A DNA stretch of 64,000 nt from Nocardioides ganghwensis (GTDB lineage: Bacteria > Actinomycetota > Actinomycetes > Propionibacteriales > Nocardioidaceae). The stretch is from NCBI RefSeq assembly GCF_014779655.1, contig NZ_JACXYX010000002.1, positions 1 to 64,000 of the forward strand, read 5' to 3'. The first letter of the stretch is position 1, and every line of letters begins with the position of its first letter. Below are positions 1 to 9,375 of the stretch, in pieces. The translations under genes were made by a program, and so were the position numbers. The notes below the pieces were generated by a model that had not been told where the DNA came from, ran no database searches, and was given only the letters and a program-made list of their open reading frames with translations.

Positions 1-177
1 CGACTCTGACTCCAGCGCGGCCGGCTCACAGCCCCACACCAACTCTTCGGACAAGCCACTTCCCGGACCCGCCACGCAACACCCTAGAACTCCACTCACT
101 GCTGCGTCTTGACACAGAGGGGTGCCATGAGCGGACGTTCCTCCCTCGTAGGCTGTAGGCAGGGCATCCTTGGCCCT

Positions 178-471
178 ATGAGCACGCGCGCCGAGAAGTA
201 CACCTGCCCGTGCTGCGGGCATCGAACGCTCCCAGAAGCGGCGACGTATGAGATATGCCCGGTATGCCTGTGGGAGGACGATGGAGTGTCTACGGACAAC
301 CCACAGCAATGGGGAGAGGGGCCGAACGGCATCAGTCTCGCCGAGGGACAGGCGCGGTACCGGCAGGATGGTCGGGTCGCCTGCGACGCGCCGCCGCACT
401 TCTGCGCTCGGCCTCCGCGAGAAGACGAACCACTGGACCCGGACTGGCGTCCCTTTGTGGAGAACGGCTAA
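178..471 (+). CDS. CPCC family cysteine-rich (zinc ribbon) protein
   Basis: A 97-residue protein with two Cys pairs, CPCC at residues 10-13 and CPVC at 27-30, followed by WEDD. This is the layout of the Cys_rich_CPCC family, which is thought to bind zinc; its molecular role is unknown. The frame is open back to a TTG at 109 and an ATG at 127, but the ATG at 178 puts the Cys motif at the usual distance from the N-terminus. A -10-like CATCCT also lies just upstream of 178 and no Shine-Dalgarno is seen, which suggests a leaderless start. It stands alone at the window edge, and the only downstream gene on its strand is the mce operon 475 bp away. Confidence 0.75.
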   Translation: MSTRAEKYTCPCCGHRTLPEAATYEICPVCLWEDDGVSTDNPQQWGEGPNGISLAEGQARYRQDGRVACDAPPHFCARPPREDEPLDPDWRPFVENG

Positions 472-946
472 CGCTCGCTCATCGGCAGATCCGGTCATCC
501 AGACCTTCGAGTCGACGCCACAGCGGAGCTGGCAACGTCATGGTGTGCGGCTGTTGAGACGACCTGAACCCATGACGTTCCGGCCGACGTCATGCGGGCC
601 GGTCGCGGACGTGACCACCAGCCATGACCTCTGCGGCACGACCGCATCTCAGCAGGTCCGGATGTTGCGCGCACCCCTACCGGTGCCTCAGCCACATCCG
701 TGGGGCGCGGGGTGCGGCTCACCCGCAGCCAGCAACGGCGCGCGGCCGCCACACAGTCCGCCGATCGGCACGTCCGCATGGTCGAGCTAAACCGGCAGCC
801 GGCCCGGCCTGCCCCTCCCAGAGGGTGGTGACGACCATCTCATCCCGTCCGTAACCTCTCGCGACCTGCCGCGTTGTCTACCCAGTAGTAGCGCGGGACG
901 GGAGCCCGGCGCGAGCCAGGGAGCCAGACGGCAGAGGAGGGTGCAC
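472..946. other. 475-bp stretch without a supportable gene, upstream of the mce operon
   Basis: The open frames here lack recognisable motifs and look like random high-GC frames. The last 80 bases presumably hold the mce operon promoter: a weak TTGTCT near 874 and TAGTAG near 886 can be seen, but the spacing is poor. The only firm signal is the Shine-Dalgarno GAGGAGG at 934-940. Confidence 0.5.
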
Positions 947-1903
947 ATGGGTGTCGAGATCCAGGTCAACGACCTCACGAAGTCCTTCGGCAAGCAGCTC
1001 ATCTGGGGCGACGTGACGCTGACCGTCCCCGCGGGCGAGATCTGCGTGATGCTCGGCCCGTCGGGCACCGGCAAGTCGGTCTTCCTCAAGACCCTCATCG
1101 GGCTGCTGAAGCCCGACAAGGGCTCGATCATCATCGAGGGCACCGACATCGCCAGCTGCTCCGAGCGCGACCTCTACGAGATCCGCAAGCTGTTCGGCGT
1201 GCTGTTCCAGGACGGCGCGATGTTCGGCTCGATGAACCTCTACGACAACGTCGCCTTCCCGCTGCGCGAGCACACGAAGAAGTCCGAGTCCGAGGTCCGC
1301 GACATCGTCATGGAGAAGATGGACCTCGTCGGCCTCCTCGGTGCCGAGGACAAGCTCCCGGGGGAGATCTCCGGCGGCATGCGCAAGCGCGCCGGCCTCG
1401 CCCGCGCGCTCGTGCTCGACCCCGAGATCGTGCTCTTCGACGAGCCCGACTCCGGCCTCGACCCGGTGCGCACAGCGTTCCTCAACCAGCTGATCGTCGA
1501 CCTCAACGCCCAGATCGACGCCACCTTCCTCATCGTCACGCACGACATCAACACCGCGCGCACGGTGCCCGACAACATCGGGCTGCTCTACCACCGCCAC
1601 CTCGCGATGTTCGGCCCGCGCGAGCAGCTGCTCAGCTCCGAGGAGCCGGTCGTGCGCCAGTTCCTCAACGCCCAGCGCGTCGGGCCCATCGGCATGTCGG
1701 AGGAGAAGGACGCCGACGAGCTCGCCGCGGAGGCCGGGCAGGAGCTTCCGCCGCTGCCGCCGATCCCGCTGCAGCTCGACCCGTCCAACGGCATCCCGCG
1801 GCGCAGCCAGCGACCCGCGGGGGAGTGGTGCCGCGAGAACGGCGTGACCCCGCCGCCCGGGTCCTTCGAGTCCAGCAACGCCGGCCTGGCCCCGGGGGTC
1901 TGA
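947..1903 (+). CDS. MceG/Mkl-type ABC transporter ATP-binding protein
   Basis: A 318-residue ATPase that should power the Mce lipid importer encoded downstream. Walker A GPSGTGKS is at residues 37-44, the signature ISGGMRKR begins at 141, Walker B LFDEPDSGLDP at 163-173 and the switch His in VTHD at 199. The C-terminal 70-80 residues are Pro-rich, as in the MceG/MlaF-like family, where this tail is longer than in ordinary ABC ATPases. The ATG at 947 is chosen over the GTG at 941 because GAGGAGG ends 6 nt before it. The yrbE gene starts 6 nt after the stop. In mycobacteria MceG is encoded away from mce operons; here it heads the operon. Confidence 0.93.
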   Translation: MGVEIQVNDLTKSFGKQLIWGDVTLTVPAGEICVMLGPSGTGKSVFLKTLIGLLKPDKGSIIIEGTDIASCSERDLYEIRKLFGVLFQDGAMFGSMNLYDNVAFPLREHTKKSESEVRDIVMEKMDLVGLLGAEDKLPGEISGGMRKRAGLARALVLDPEIVLFDEPDSGLDPVRTAFLNQLIVDLNAQIDATFLIVTHDINTARTVPDNIGLLYHRHLAMFGPREQLLSSEEPVVRQFLNAQRVGPIGMSEEKDADELAAEAGQELPPLPPIPLQLDPSNGIPRRSQRPAGEWCRENGVTPPPGSFESSNAGLAPGV

Positions 1904-1909
1904 GACACC

Positions 1910-2695
1910 GTGTCCACGTCACTCTCGTCGCGCGCGCTCGCCCCCATCGGGGTCGCGGGCAACCTCTTCGCCTTCGCCCTCGACGTCTTCCGGGGGCTGT
2001 TCAGGCGCCCCTTCCAGCTGCGCGAGTTCATCCAGCAGTCGTGGTTCATCGCGTCGGTGACGATCATCCCGACGGCCCTGGTGGCCATCCCGTTCGGTGC
2101 CGTGATCGCGCTCCAGGTAGGCGGGCTGATCAAGCAGTTCGGTGCCCAGTCCTTCACCGGCTCCGCGTCGGTGCTGGCGGTGATCCAGCAGGCCGCGCCG
2201 ATCGGGACGGCGCTGCTGATCGCGGGCGCGGGCGGGTCGGCGATCGCCGCCGACCTCGGCGCGCGCAAGATCCGCGAGGAGCTCGACGCGATGATGGTGC
2301 TCGGGATCGACCCGATCCAGCGCCTGGTGGTGCCCCGCGTGCTCGCCTGCATGCTCGTGGCGTTCTTCCTCAACGGCATGGTCAGCGTGGTCGGGGTGAC
2401 CGGCGGCTACGTCTTCAACGTCATCCTCCAGGACGGCACCCCCGGCGCCTACCTCGCCAGCTTCACCGCGCTGGCCCAGCTGCCCGACCTCTGGATCGGC
2501 CTCATCAAGGCGCTGGTGTTCGGCCTCATCGCCGCGATCGTCGCGTCCTACAAGGGCATGAACGCCAAGGGTGGACCGAAGGGCGTCGGCGACGCCGTCA
2601 ACGAGTCCGTGGTGATCACGTTCCTGCTGCTCTTCGTGGCCAACTTCGTCCTGAGCATGATCTACCTCCAGGTCGTGCCCCCGAAGGGCGGATGA
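1910..2695 (+). CDS. YrbE-A / MlaE-type ABC permease
   Basis: A 261-residue integral membrane protein of the MlaE/YrbE permease family and the first of the two permease subunits of an Mce system. It has about five to six hydrophobic segments (for example around residues 45-70, 135-165 and 225-255). The conserved core contains GGSAIAADLGARKIREELDA (around residues 107-126), the family's ATPase-coupling region. It starts with GTG at 1910, 6 nt after the ATPase gene, and is followed by the second permease after a 1-nt gap. It is expected to heterodimerise with the next gene product in the plasma membrane. Confidence 0.93.
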   Translation: MSTSLSSRALAPIGVAGNLFAFALDVFRGLFRRPFQLREFIQQSWFIASVTIIPTALVAIPFGAVIALQVGGLIKQFGAQSFTGSASVLAVIQQAAPIGTALLIAGAGGSAIAADLGARKIREELDAMMVLGIDPIQRLVVPRVLACMLVAFFLNGMVSVVGVTGGYVFNVILQDGTPGAYLASFTALAQLPDLWIGLIKALVFGLIAAIVASYKGMNAKGGPKGVGDAVNESVVITFLLLFVANFVLSMIYLQVVPPKGG

Positions 2696-2696
2696 C

Positions 2697-3521
2697 ATGG
2701 CTCTCAAGGACGTCTACGCCAAGCCGCTCTCCTCCCTCGACGACCTGGGGGGCCAGCTGGCCTTCCACCTCAAGGTGCTGCGGTCGGTGCCGCGGTCGGT
2801 GACCCGCTACCCCCGCGAGATCATGCGGATCCTCGCCGAGGTCACCCTCGGCTCGGGTGCCCTCGCGGTCATCGGCGGCACCGTCGGCGTGATCATCGGC
2901 ATGACCTTCTTCACCGGCGCGCAGGTCGGCCTGTCGGGCTACGCCGCGCTCAACCAGCTCGGCACGGCGGCCTTCTCCGGGTTCGTCTCGGCCTACTTCA
3001 ACACCCGCGAGATCGCCCCGCTGGTCGCCGGCATCGCGCTCGCCGCCACCGTCGGGTGCGGCTTCACCGCCCAGCTCGGCGCGATGCGCATCTCCGAGGA
3101 GGTCGACGCCCTCGAGGTGATGGCGATCCCGTCGATGCCGTTCCTCGTCGCCACCCGCGTGGTGGGCGGCCTGATCGCGATCATCCCGCTCTACGTCGTC
3201 GGCCTGCTCTCGTCCTACTTCGCCAGCCGGCTCGTGGTGACGCAGATCTACGGGCAGTCCTCCGGCACCTACGACCACTACTTCAACGCGTTCCTGCCAC
3301 CGGGCGACGTGCTGTGGTCCTTCGGCAAGGTCCTCGTCTTCGCCGTCACCGTGATCCTGATCCACTGCTACCACGGCTACAACGCGTCCGGCGGTCCCGC
3401 CGGCGTCGGTGTCGCCGTCGGGCGTGCCGTGCGCACCAGCATCGTCGCCATCAACGTGCTCGACCTACTGATGTCCATGGCCATCTGGGGCGCGTCCACG
3501 ACCGTGCGGTTGGCGGGGTGA
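2697..3521 (+). CDS. YrbE-B / MlaE-type ABC permease
   Basis: A 274-residue second MlaE/YrbE permease, paired with the preceding gene. The family core FTAQLGAMRISEEVDALEVM is present, preceded by hydrophobic segments, and the C-terminal third has two more membrane spans. Its ATG follows the previous stop by 1 nt, so the two subunits are probably made together. The mceA-like gene begins 7 nt downstream. The number and order of permeases match the standard actinobacterial mce operon (yrbEA, yrbEB, mceA to mceF). Confidence 0.93.
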   Translation: MALKDVYAKPLSSLDDLGGQLAFHLKVLRSVPRSVTRYPREIMRILAEVTLGSGALAVIGGTVGVIIGMTFFTGAQVGLSGYAALNQLGTAAFSGFVSAYFNTREIAPLVAGIALAATVGCGFTAQLGAMRISEEVDALEVMAIPSMPFLVATRVVGGLIAIIPLYVVGLLSSYFASRLVVTQIYGQSSGTYDHYFNAFLPPGDVLWSFGKVLVFAVTVILIHCYHGYNASGGPAGVGVAVGRAVRTSIVAINVLDLLMSMAIWGASTTVRLAG

Positions 3522-3528
3522 GGGCGCG

Positions 3529-4803
3529 ATGAAGACCAAGGCCCTGGGAGTGGTGTTCCTCGTCCTGATGCTGGCCGCCGTGTGGGCGACCTACGGAGTG
3601 TTCACCAAGAAGTTCAGCGACTACGACGAGGTGACCCTCCAGGCGTCCCGTATCGGGCTGCAGCTGCCGCAGCGCGCCGACGTGAAGATCAAGGGCGTCA
3701 TCGTCGGCGAGGTGCTCGACTACGAGCCCACCGCCGAGGGGGCCGAGATCACCCTCGGGCTCTACCAGGACCGCACCACCGACATCCCGAGCGACGTCAC
3801 GGCCTCGATCCTGCCCAAGACCCTGTTCGGCGAGAAGTTCGTCTCGCTCGACGTGCCCGACGGCGGCTCCTCCGCCGAGCCCATCGCCGACGGCGACGTC
3901 ATCGAGCGCACCGACCTCTCCATCGAGGTCGAGCAGGTGCTCAGCGACCTCTACCCGCTGCTGCGAGCCGTCCAGCCCGCCGACCTCAACATGACCCTCA
4001 ACGCCGTCGCCACGGCGCTCGAGGGTCGCGGCGAGCAGCTCGGCGAGACCCTCGAGACCCTCGACCGCTACCTCACCCGCTTCAATCCCGAGCTCCCAGC
4101 GCTCGTCGAGGACCTGCGCCTGACGGCCGAGGTCTCGGACACGTACGCCGACGTGCTGCCCGAGGTCGCCACGATCCTGCGCAACACGATCACCACGACC
4201 TCCACGCTGGAGGACCGCGAGGAGAAGCTGAAGGCGCTCTTCAACGACGTGTCGAAGTTCGCCGCCGTCGCCGACCGGTTCACCCGCGCCAACGGCGACA
4301 ACCTGGTGCGCCTGGCCGACCTCGGTGCCGAGCAGCTCGAGGTGTTCGCCCGCTACGCCCCCGGCTACCCGTGCCTGCTCGGCGGCATCGTCGGCGCCGG
4401 CAAGCTGCAGGCCGAGGCGTTCCGCGGCTTCACCCTCCACATCGTGCTGGAGACGCTGCCCAACCAGCCGCGCGGCTACACCGCCGCCGACGCGCCGGTC
4501 TACGGCGACAAGCGGGGCCCCTACTGCGGCCGGCTGCCCAGCCCGCCGTGGTCGCAGAGCAACCCCGTGACCCACCAGCCGAACTTCGTCGACGGCGTCG
4601 ACGAGCCCACCGGCAAGGGCACCAGCCGGGTCGGTCCCGGCTGGTCCGGCACCTCTGCCGGCTACGCCGGCGGCCGCGACGAGGCCGCCCTCCTCAAGGC
4701 GCTGCTCGCGCCCGGGCTCGGTCTCAGCGCCGACGACGTGCCCGACCTCGGCGTCCTCCTCGTCGGTCCGATGGCGCGCGGGGCGGAGGTGTCGCTGCGA
4801 TGA
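3529..4803 (+). CDS. Mce family protein, MceA position
   Basis: A 424-residue envelope protein, first of six consecutive Mce-domain proteins. One N-terminal membrane helix (about residues 5-23) is followed by the MCE/MlaD domain (about 32-110, with VKIKGVIVGEV and the LFGEKFVSL strand) and a long helical region. The C-terminal part has the Cys-containing YAPGYPCLLGG motif common in MceA-type proteins. In characterised actinobacteria the six Mce proteins assemble into a channel that carries lipids or sterols to the YrbE/MceG transporter. The substrate cannot be read from sequence. The start of the next gene overlaps the stop codon (ATGA). Confidence 0.92.
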   Translation: MKTKALGVVFLVLMLAAVWATYGVFTKKFSDYDEVTLQASRIGLQLPQRADVKIKGVIVGEVLDYEPTAEGAEITLGLYQDRTTDIPSDVTASILPKTLFGEKFVSLDVPDGGSSAEPIADGDVIERTDLSIEVEQVLSDLYPLLRAVQPADLNMTLNAVATALEGRGEQLGETLETLDRYLTRFNPELPALVEDLRLTAEVSDTYADVLPEVATILRNTITTTSTLEDREEKLKALFNDVSKFAAVADRFTRANGDNLVRLADLGAEQLEVFARYAPGYPCLLGGIVGAGKLQAEAFRGFTLHIVLETLPNQPRGYTAADAPVYGDKRGPYCGRLPSPPWSQSNPVTHQPNFVDGVDEPTGKGTSRVGPGWSGTSAGYAGGRDEAALLKALLAPGLGLSADDVPDLGVLLVGPMARGAEVSLR

Positions 4804-5837
4804 GCCAGCTCCTCGACAAGAAGACGTCCGTCGACCTGTTCAAGCTCCTGGTCTTCGTGGTCGTCACCTCGCTCGCCACGACCGTCCTCGTCGTCACGAT
4901 CGGCAACCTCGGCTTCGGCTCCTCGCGCCAGTACCGCGCGGAGTTCACCGACGCCACCGGCGTCAACAAGGGCGACGACATCCGCGTCGCCGGCGTACGG
5001 GTCGGCACGGTCGACGACGTCGAGATCGTCGACCGCACCCGCGCGCTCATCACCTTCTCCGTCGACGAGGAGACCTCGGTCAACGGCGGGACCAACGCCG
5101 CCATCCGCTACCGCAACCTCGTCGGCCAGCGCTACATCTCCCTCACGCAGGAGGTCGGCGACACCCAGCGGCTGCCGGCCGGCTCGACGATCCCGGTCTC
5201 GCGCACCAAGGCGGCGCTCGACCTCACCGTGCTGTTCAACGGCTTCAAGCCGCTGTTCCAGGCCCTCTCGCCCGAGGACGTCAACCAGCTCTCCTTCGAG
5301 CTGATCCAGGTCTTCCAGGGCGAGGGCGGGACGCTCGAGGGACTGCTCGCACACACCGCGTCGGTCACCTCCACGCTGGCCGACCGCGACGAGGTGATCG
5401 GCGACCTCATCGACAACCTCTCCCTCGTCCTCGACCACGTCGCCGACCGCGACCAGCAGCTGACCCGCCTGATCAGGTCGTTCCGCACGCTGGTCGGCGG
5501 CCTCAAGAAGGACCGCAACGCGATCCTCGGCTCCCTCGAGGAGGTCTCGGCCCTGTCGGTCGAGACGGCCTCGCTGATCGACGGCATCCGCGAGCCGTTC
5601 GTCAAGGACATCAAGGAGCTGCGGGCGGTCGCGGGCAACATCGACAAGAACAAGGCCGAGCTCGACCGCGCCATCCAGGTCCTGCCGATCAAGCTCAACA
5701 AGATCGGCCGCACCGCGATCTACGGCTCGTTCTTCAACTTCTACCTCTGCGAGTTCCAGGGCCGGGTCAACCTGCCCGGCAACGTGCAGGTCCCGGTGAA
5801 GTACAACACCGGCTCCGACAGGTGTGATCTGGGATGA
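4800..5837 (+). CDS. Mce family protein, MceB position
   Basis: A 345-residue Mce protein with an N-terminal helix (about residues 14-36), an MCE domain (GVNKGDDIRVAGVRVGTV, then YRNLVGQRYISL) and an extended helical C-terminal half. The reading frame is open far upstream, but the ATG at 4800 overlaps the mceA stop as ATGA and gives the normal N-terminus beginning MSQLLDKKTS. The downstream gene again overlaps by ATGA (5834-5837), so translation of this block is probably coupled. Confidence 0.92.
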   Translation: MSQLLDKKTSVDLFKLLVFVVVTSLATTVLVVTIGNLGFGSSRQYRAEFTDATGVNKGDDIRVAGVRVGTVDDVEIVDRTRALITFSVDEETSVNGGTNAAIRYRNLVGQRYISLTQEVGDTQRLPAGSTIPVSRTKAALDLTVLFNGFKPLFQALSPEDVNQLSFELIQVFQGEGGTLEGLLAHTASVTSTLADRDEVIGDLIDNLSLVLDHVADRDQQLTRLIRSFRTLVGGLKKDRNAILGSLEEVSALSVETASLIDGIREPFVKDIKELRAVAGNIDKNKAELDRAIQVLPIKLNKIGRTAIYGSFFNFYLCEFQGRVNLPGNVQVPVKYNTGSDRCDLG

Positions 5838-6796
5838 AACCTTTCCGCGAACGCAATCCGGTCGTCGTCGGCGCCGTCAGCATCGTCGTGCTGGCGATGG
5901 TGCTGGTCGCAGCCCTGCGCGCCGACGACCTCCCGGTCATCGGCGGCGGCGACACCTACCACGCGATGTTCACCGAGGCCGGCGGGCTCAAGGTCAACGA
6001 CGAGGTCCGCATCGCGGGCGTACGCGTCGGCAAGGTCGACGAGATCGAGCTGGCCGGCAACGAGGTCAAGGTGAGCTTCAAGGTCGACGACGCCGCCGAG
6101 TTCGGCGCCGACACGCGCGCCGCCATCAAGGTCAAGACGATCCTCGGGTCGATGTTCCTCGCCCTCGAGCCGGCCGGTGGCGGCCAGCTCGACGAGGGGG
6201 CCACCATCCCGGCCGCGCGCACGTCCTCGCCGTTCGACGTGGTCGAGGCGTTCGAGGGACTGGCCTCGACCTCCGAGCAGATCGACACCGACCAGCTCGC
6301 CGAGTCGCTGACCACGCTGGCCGACCTCACCCGCAACACCCCCGAGGAGTTCCGCGGGGCGCTCGACGGACTGAGCCGGCTCTCGGCCAACATCGCCGCC
6401 AAGGACGAGCAGCTCAACACGCTGCTGGTCAACCTCGAGCGGGTCTCCACGGTCCTCGACGAGCGTGACCGGGACATCATCAGGCTGATGGAGGACAGCG
6501 ACGTGCTGTTCCGCGCCCTCGTGGCCCGCCGGGAGGCCGTGCACGACCTGCTGGTCTCCAGCACCACCCTGTCCAAGGAGCTCACCAGGCTCATCGACCA
6601 GTCGCGCGAGGACCTCAAGCCGGCGCTGGCGCACCTCGAGAACGTCATCGCGGTGCTCAACAAGAACGAGGACAACCTCGACAGCAGCCTGCGGCTGATG
6701 GCGCCGTTCTACCGCGTCTTCGCCAACACCCTCGGCACCGGTCCGTGGTTCGACACCTGGATCTCCAACTTCCCTCCCGTCCCGCAGGTGGGCTGA
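5834..6796 (+). CDS. Mce family protein, MceC position
   Basis: A 320-residue protein with one N-terminal membrane helix (about residues 10-27) and an MCE domain containing GLKVNDEVRIAGVRVGKV and KTILGSMFLAL. A long alpha-helical tail follows. It lies third in the uninterrupted mceA-F series, overlapping mceB by 4 nt and preceding mceD by a 3-nt gap. It is predicted to be anchored in the membrane with its bulk outside, as part of the lipid-transfer conduit. Confidence 0.92.
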   Translation: MKPFRERNPVVVGAVSIVVLAMVLVAALRADDLPVIGGGDTYHAMFTEAGGLKVNDEVRIAGVRVGKVDEIELAGNEVKVSFKVDDAAEFGADTRAAIKVKTILGSMFLALEPAGGGQLDEGATIPAARTSSPFDVVEAFEGLASTSEQIDTDQLAESLTTLADLTRNTPEEFRGALDGLSRLSANIAAKDEQLNTLLVNLERVSTVLDERDRDIIRLMEDSDVLFRALVARREAVHDLLVSSTTLSKELTRLIDQSREDLKPALAHLENVIAVLNKNEDNLDSSLRLMAPFYRVFANTLGTGPWFDTWISNFPPVPQVG

Positions 6797-6799
6797 CCC

Positions 6800-7966
6800 A
6801 TGGACCTCGTGAAGCGCATCCTCGTCCCCCTCATCGTGCTCGGCTTCGTCGTCGCGGCGGCCGTCAGCGTCCTCGGCGGCGACACCTCCCGCACCGTCGT
6901 CGCGCACTTCCCGCGGGCGATCTCGGTCTACGAGGGCAGCGACGTCCGCGTCCTGGGCGTGCCCGTCGGCACCGTGACCCGCGTCGAGCCCACCGGCACC
7001 GACGTGACCGTGACGATGACGTACGACGACGTCAAGCTGCCGGCCGACGCCAAGGCCGTCATCATCGCGCCGTCGGTCGTCGGTGACCGCTACGTCCAGC
7101 TCACCCCGGCCTACTCCGGCACCGGGGAGGTCCTCGCCGACGGCGCCGAGCTCAGCGTGGAGGACACGTCGCAGCCGCTCGAGCTCGACCAGATCTACGA
7201 CAGCCTCGACCGCCTCAACGTGGCGCTCGGCCCGCGCGGCGCCAACCGGACCGGCGCCCTGTCCGACCTGTTGTCGGTGACCGCCGACAATTTCGGCGGC
7301 CAGGGCACGACCTTCCGCCAGACCCTCCGGGACTACTCCCGCCTCAGCGCCACGCTGGCCGGCAACTCCGACGAGCTCTTCGGCTCGGTCGAGGCGCTCG
7401 GCAACTTCATGGAGACCCTCGCCGACAACGACCAGACCGTCCGCCAGTTCAACCAGTCCCTCGCCGACGTCTCCACGATGCTCGCCGGCGAGCGCGAGGA
7501 GCTGGTCGCGGCGACCAGGAACCTGTCCGTGGCGCTGACCGCGGTCAAGGAGTTCGTCGAGGAGAACAAGGGCTCGCTGAGCCGAAACATCACCGGCCTC
7601 AACCGGGTGGCCAAGGTGCTCGTACGCCAGCGCGGGGCCCTCGACGAGATCCTGCGCGTCGCCCCGGGAGCGCTCAACAACCTCGCGCTGACCTACAACC
7701 CGCAGGCCGGCACGCTCGACACCCGGGCCAACTTCGGCGAGTCGATCAACCAGCTCGAGCTCGACCCGGCCGCGTTCCTGTGCGGGTTCGTCGGGCAGGT
7801 CGAGCGGTCGGGCCAGGTCTGCGACCGGATCACCCAGCTGCTCGCCCGGCCGCGCGCGGGTGCCCTCGGCGAGACCGCCGTGCTGCCGGCGCAGGACGTG
7901 TTCGACCCGACGCTCGGCGGCCTCGTCGCACCCGACGCTGCCGCCACCGACAGGGAGGAGCGGTGA
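6800..7966 (+). CDS. Mce family protein, MceD position
   Basis: A 388-residue Mce protein. The N-terminal helix covers about residues 5-25 and the MCE domain about 33-110 (VYEGSDVRVLGVPVGTV, PSVVGDRYVQL). A helical region and a Cys-containing C-terminal part (FLCGFVGQ, then VCDRI) follow. Two Cys residues spaced about 15 residues apart could form a disulfide outside the membrane. It begins 3 nt after mceC, and its stop overlaps the first base of the mceE start. Confidence 0.92.
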   Translation: MDLVKRILVPLIVLGFVVAAAVSVLGGDTSRTVVAHFPRAISVYEGSDVRVLGVPVGTVTRVEPTGTDVTVTMTYDDVKLPADAKAVIIAPSVVGDRYVQLTPAYSGTGEVLADGAELSVEDTSQPLELDQIYDSLDRLNVALGPRGANRTGALSDLLSVTADNFGGQGTTFRQTLRDYSRLSATLAGNSDELFGSVEALGNFMETLADNDQTVRQFNQSLADVSTMLAGEREELVAATRNLSVALTAVKEFVEENKGSLSRNITGLNRVAKVLVRQRGALDEILRVAPGALNNLALTYNPQAGTLDTRANFGESINQLELDPAAFLCGFVGQVERSGQVCDRITQLLARPRAGALGETAVLPAQDVFDPTLGGLVAPDAAATDREER

Positions 7967-9375
7967 TGCGCCCCCAGGCCGGCCTCAGGGCACTCGTGCT
8001 CGGCATGCTCGGCTCGCTGCTCCTCGCGGGCTGCGACGCCAGCGTCTACTCCCTGCCGCTGCCGGGCGGCCCCGACGTGGGTGAGGACCCGATGACGGTC
8101 AAGGTCGAGTTCGCCGACGTCCTCGACCTCGTGCCCCAGTCGACGGTGAAGGTCAACGACGTCAGCGTCGGCAAGGTGACCGACATCGACCTCGAGGGCT
8201 ACCAGGCACTCGTCACCCTCGCGGTGCGCCGCGACGTGGAGCTGCCCGACAACGCCGTCGCGGAGCTGCGGCAGACCAGCCTGCTCGGCGAGAAGTTCGT
8301 CGAGCTCAGCGCGCCCGAGGAGGGCGCCAGCAGCAACCCCCTCGGCGACGGCGACACCATCCCGATCGAGCGCGCCGGCCGCAACCCGGAGGTCGAGGAG
8401 GTGCTCGGCGCCCTGAGCCTGCTGCTCAACGGCGGCGGCGTCGCGCAGCTCAAGACCATCACCCAGGAGCTCAACAAGGCCCTGGAGGGTCGCGAGGAGT
8501 CGGCGAGGTCGGTGCTGCGCAACCTGCGCACCTTCACCGGGCAGCTCGACGAGAACAAGGCCGACATCGTCGCCGCGATCGAGTCGCTCAACCGCCTCGC
8601 GCTGGCCGCGGAGAAGCAGCTCCCGACGATCGACAAGGCCCTCGACGAGCTGCCCAGCGCGCTCGACTCGATCGACCGCCAGCGCGACGACCTGGTGGAG
8701 ATGCTCGCCGCGCTCAACGACCTCTCCGATGTGGCCGTCGACGTCATCGCCCGCTCCAAGGGGGCGACCATCGCCTCGCTCGAGCGGCTCGACCCGGTGC
8801 TCACCCAGCTGGCGGCCTCCGGCGACGACTTCACCAACGCCTTCCACGTCTTCCTCACCTACCCGTTCGTCGACGAGGTCGTGGGCCGCGACCCCCAGGT
8901 CGCCCGCAACCTGCACATGGGCGACTACACCAACCTCTCGATCACCCTCGACGTCGACGTCCAGGGTGGCCTGACCAGCACGCCGACGCTGCCGACCAAC
9001 CTCCCGACGGTCATCGACCCGACCGTCGTGGTCAACGACGTCCTGGCCTGCCTGCAGAGCGGCTCGCTCACCAGCGAGGCCTGCGCCAAGGTGCTCGCCA
9101 ACCTCGAGAAGCTCACCCGGCTGCGCGAGGAGTGCGCGAAGTCGGAGAACAAGGACAAGGACGTCTGCCGCGAGCTCAACTCGATCCCCGGCCTGCCGCC
9201 CGAGCCGTCCCTGCCGATCCCGTCCACGCTCCTGCCGACGCTCGTCCCGACCGGCCTGCCCCGCGCGGGCACCCGCGAGGAGCCGCGCCCGGGCAACCCG
9301 ACGATGGGTGACCTCATGGAGGCCTACGACCCCGACCTCGTCAGCCTGCTGATCCCGGGGATGGTGCAGCGATGA
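7966..9375 (+). CDS. Mce family lipoprotein, MceE position
   Basis: A 469-residue Mce protein with a lipoprotein signal: MRPQAGLRALVLGMLGSLLL followed by the lipobox LLAGC at about residues 18-22. This is the family hallmark of the MceE position (compare mycobacterial LprK). The MCE domain follows (VKVNDVSVGKV, TSLLGEKFVEL). The C-terminal half has a Cys-rich stretch (about 355-400) and a Pro-rich tail. The frame is open 186 nt upstream inside mceD, but the ATG at 7966, preceded by GGGAGGAG, starts exactly at the signal peptide. Confidence 0.93.
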   Translation: MRPQAGLRALVLGMLGSLLLAGCDASVYSLPLPGGPDVGEDPMTVKVEFADVLDLVPQSTVKVNDVSVGKVTDIDLEGYQALVTLAVRRDVELPDNAVAELRQTSLLGEKFVELSAPEEGASSNPLGDGDTIPIERAGRNPEVEEVLGALSLLLNGGGVAQLKTITQELNKALEGREESARSVLRNLRTFTGQLDENKADIVAAIESLNRLALAAEKQLPTIDKALDELPSALDSIDRQRDDLVEMLAALNDLSDVAVDVIARSKGATIASLERLDPVLTQLAASGDDFTNAFHVFLTYPFVDEVVGRDPQVARNLHMGDYTNLSITLDVDVQGGLTSTPTLPTNLPTVIDPTVVVNDVLACLQSGSLTSEACAKVLANLEKLTRLREECAKSENKDKDVCRELNSIPGLPPEPSLPIPSTLLPTLVPTGLPRAGTREEPRPGNPTMGDLMEAYDPDLVSLLIPGMVQR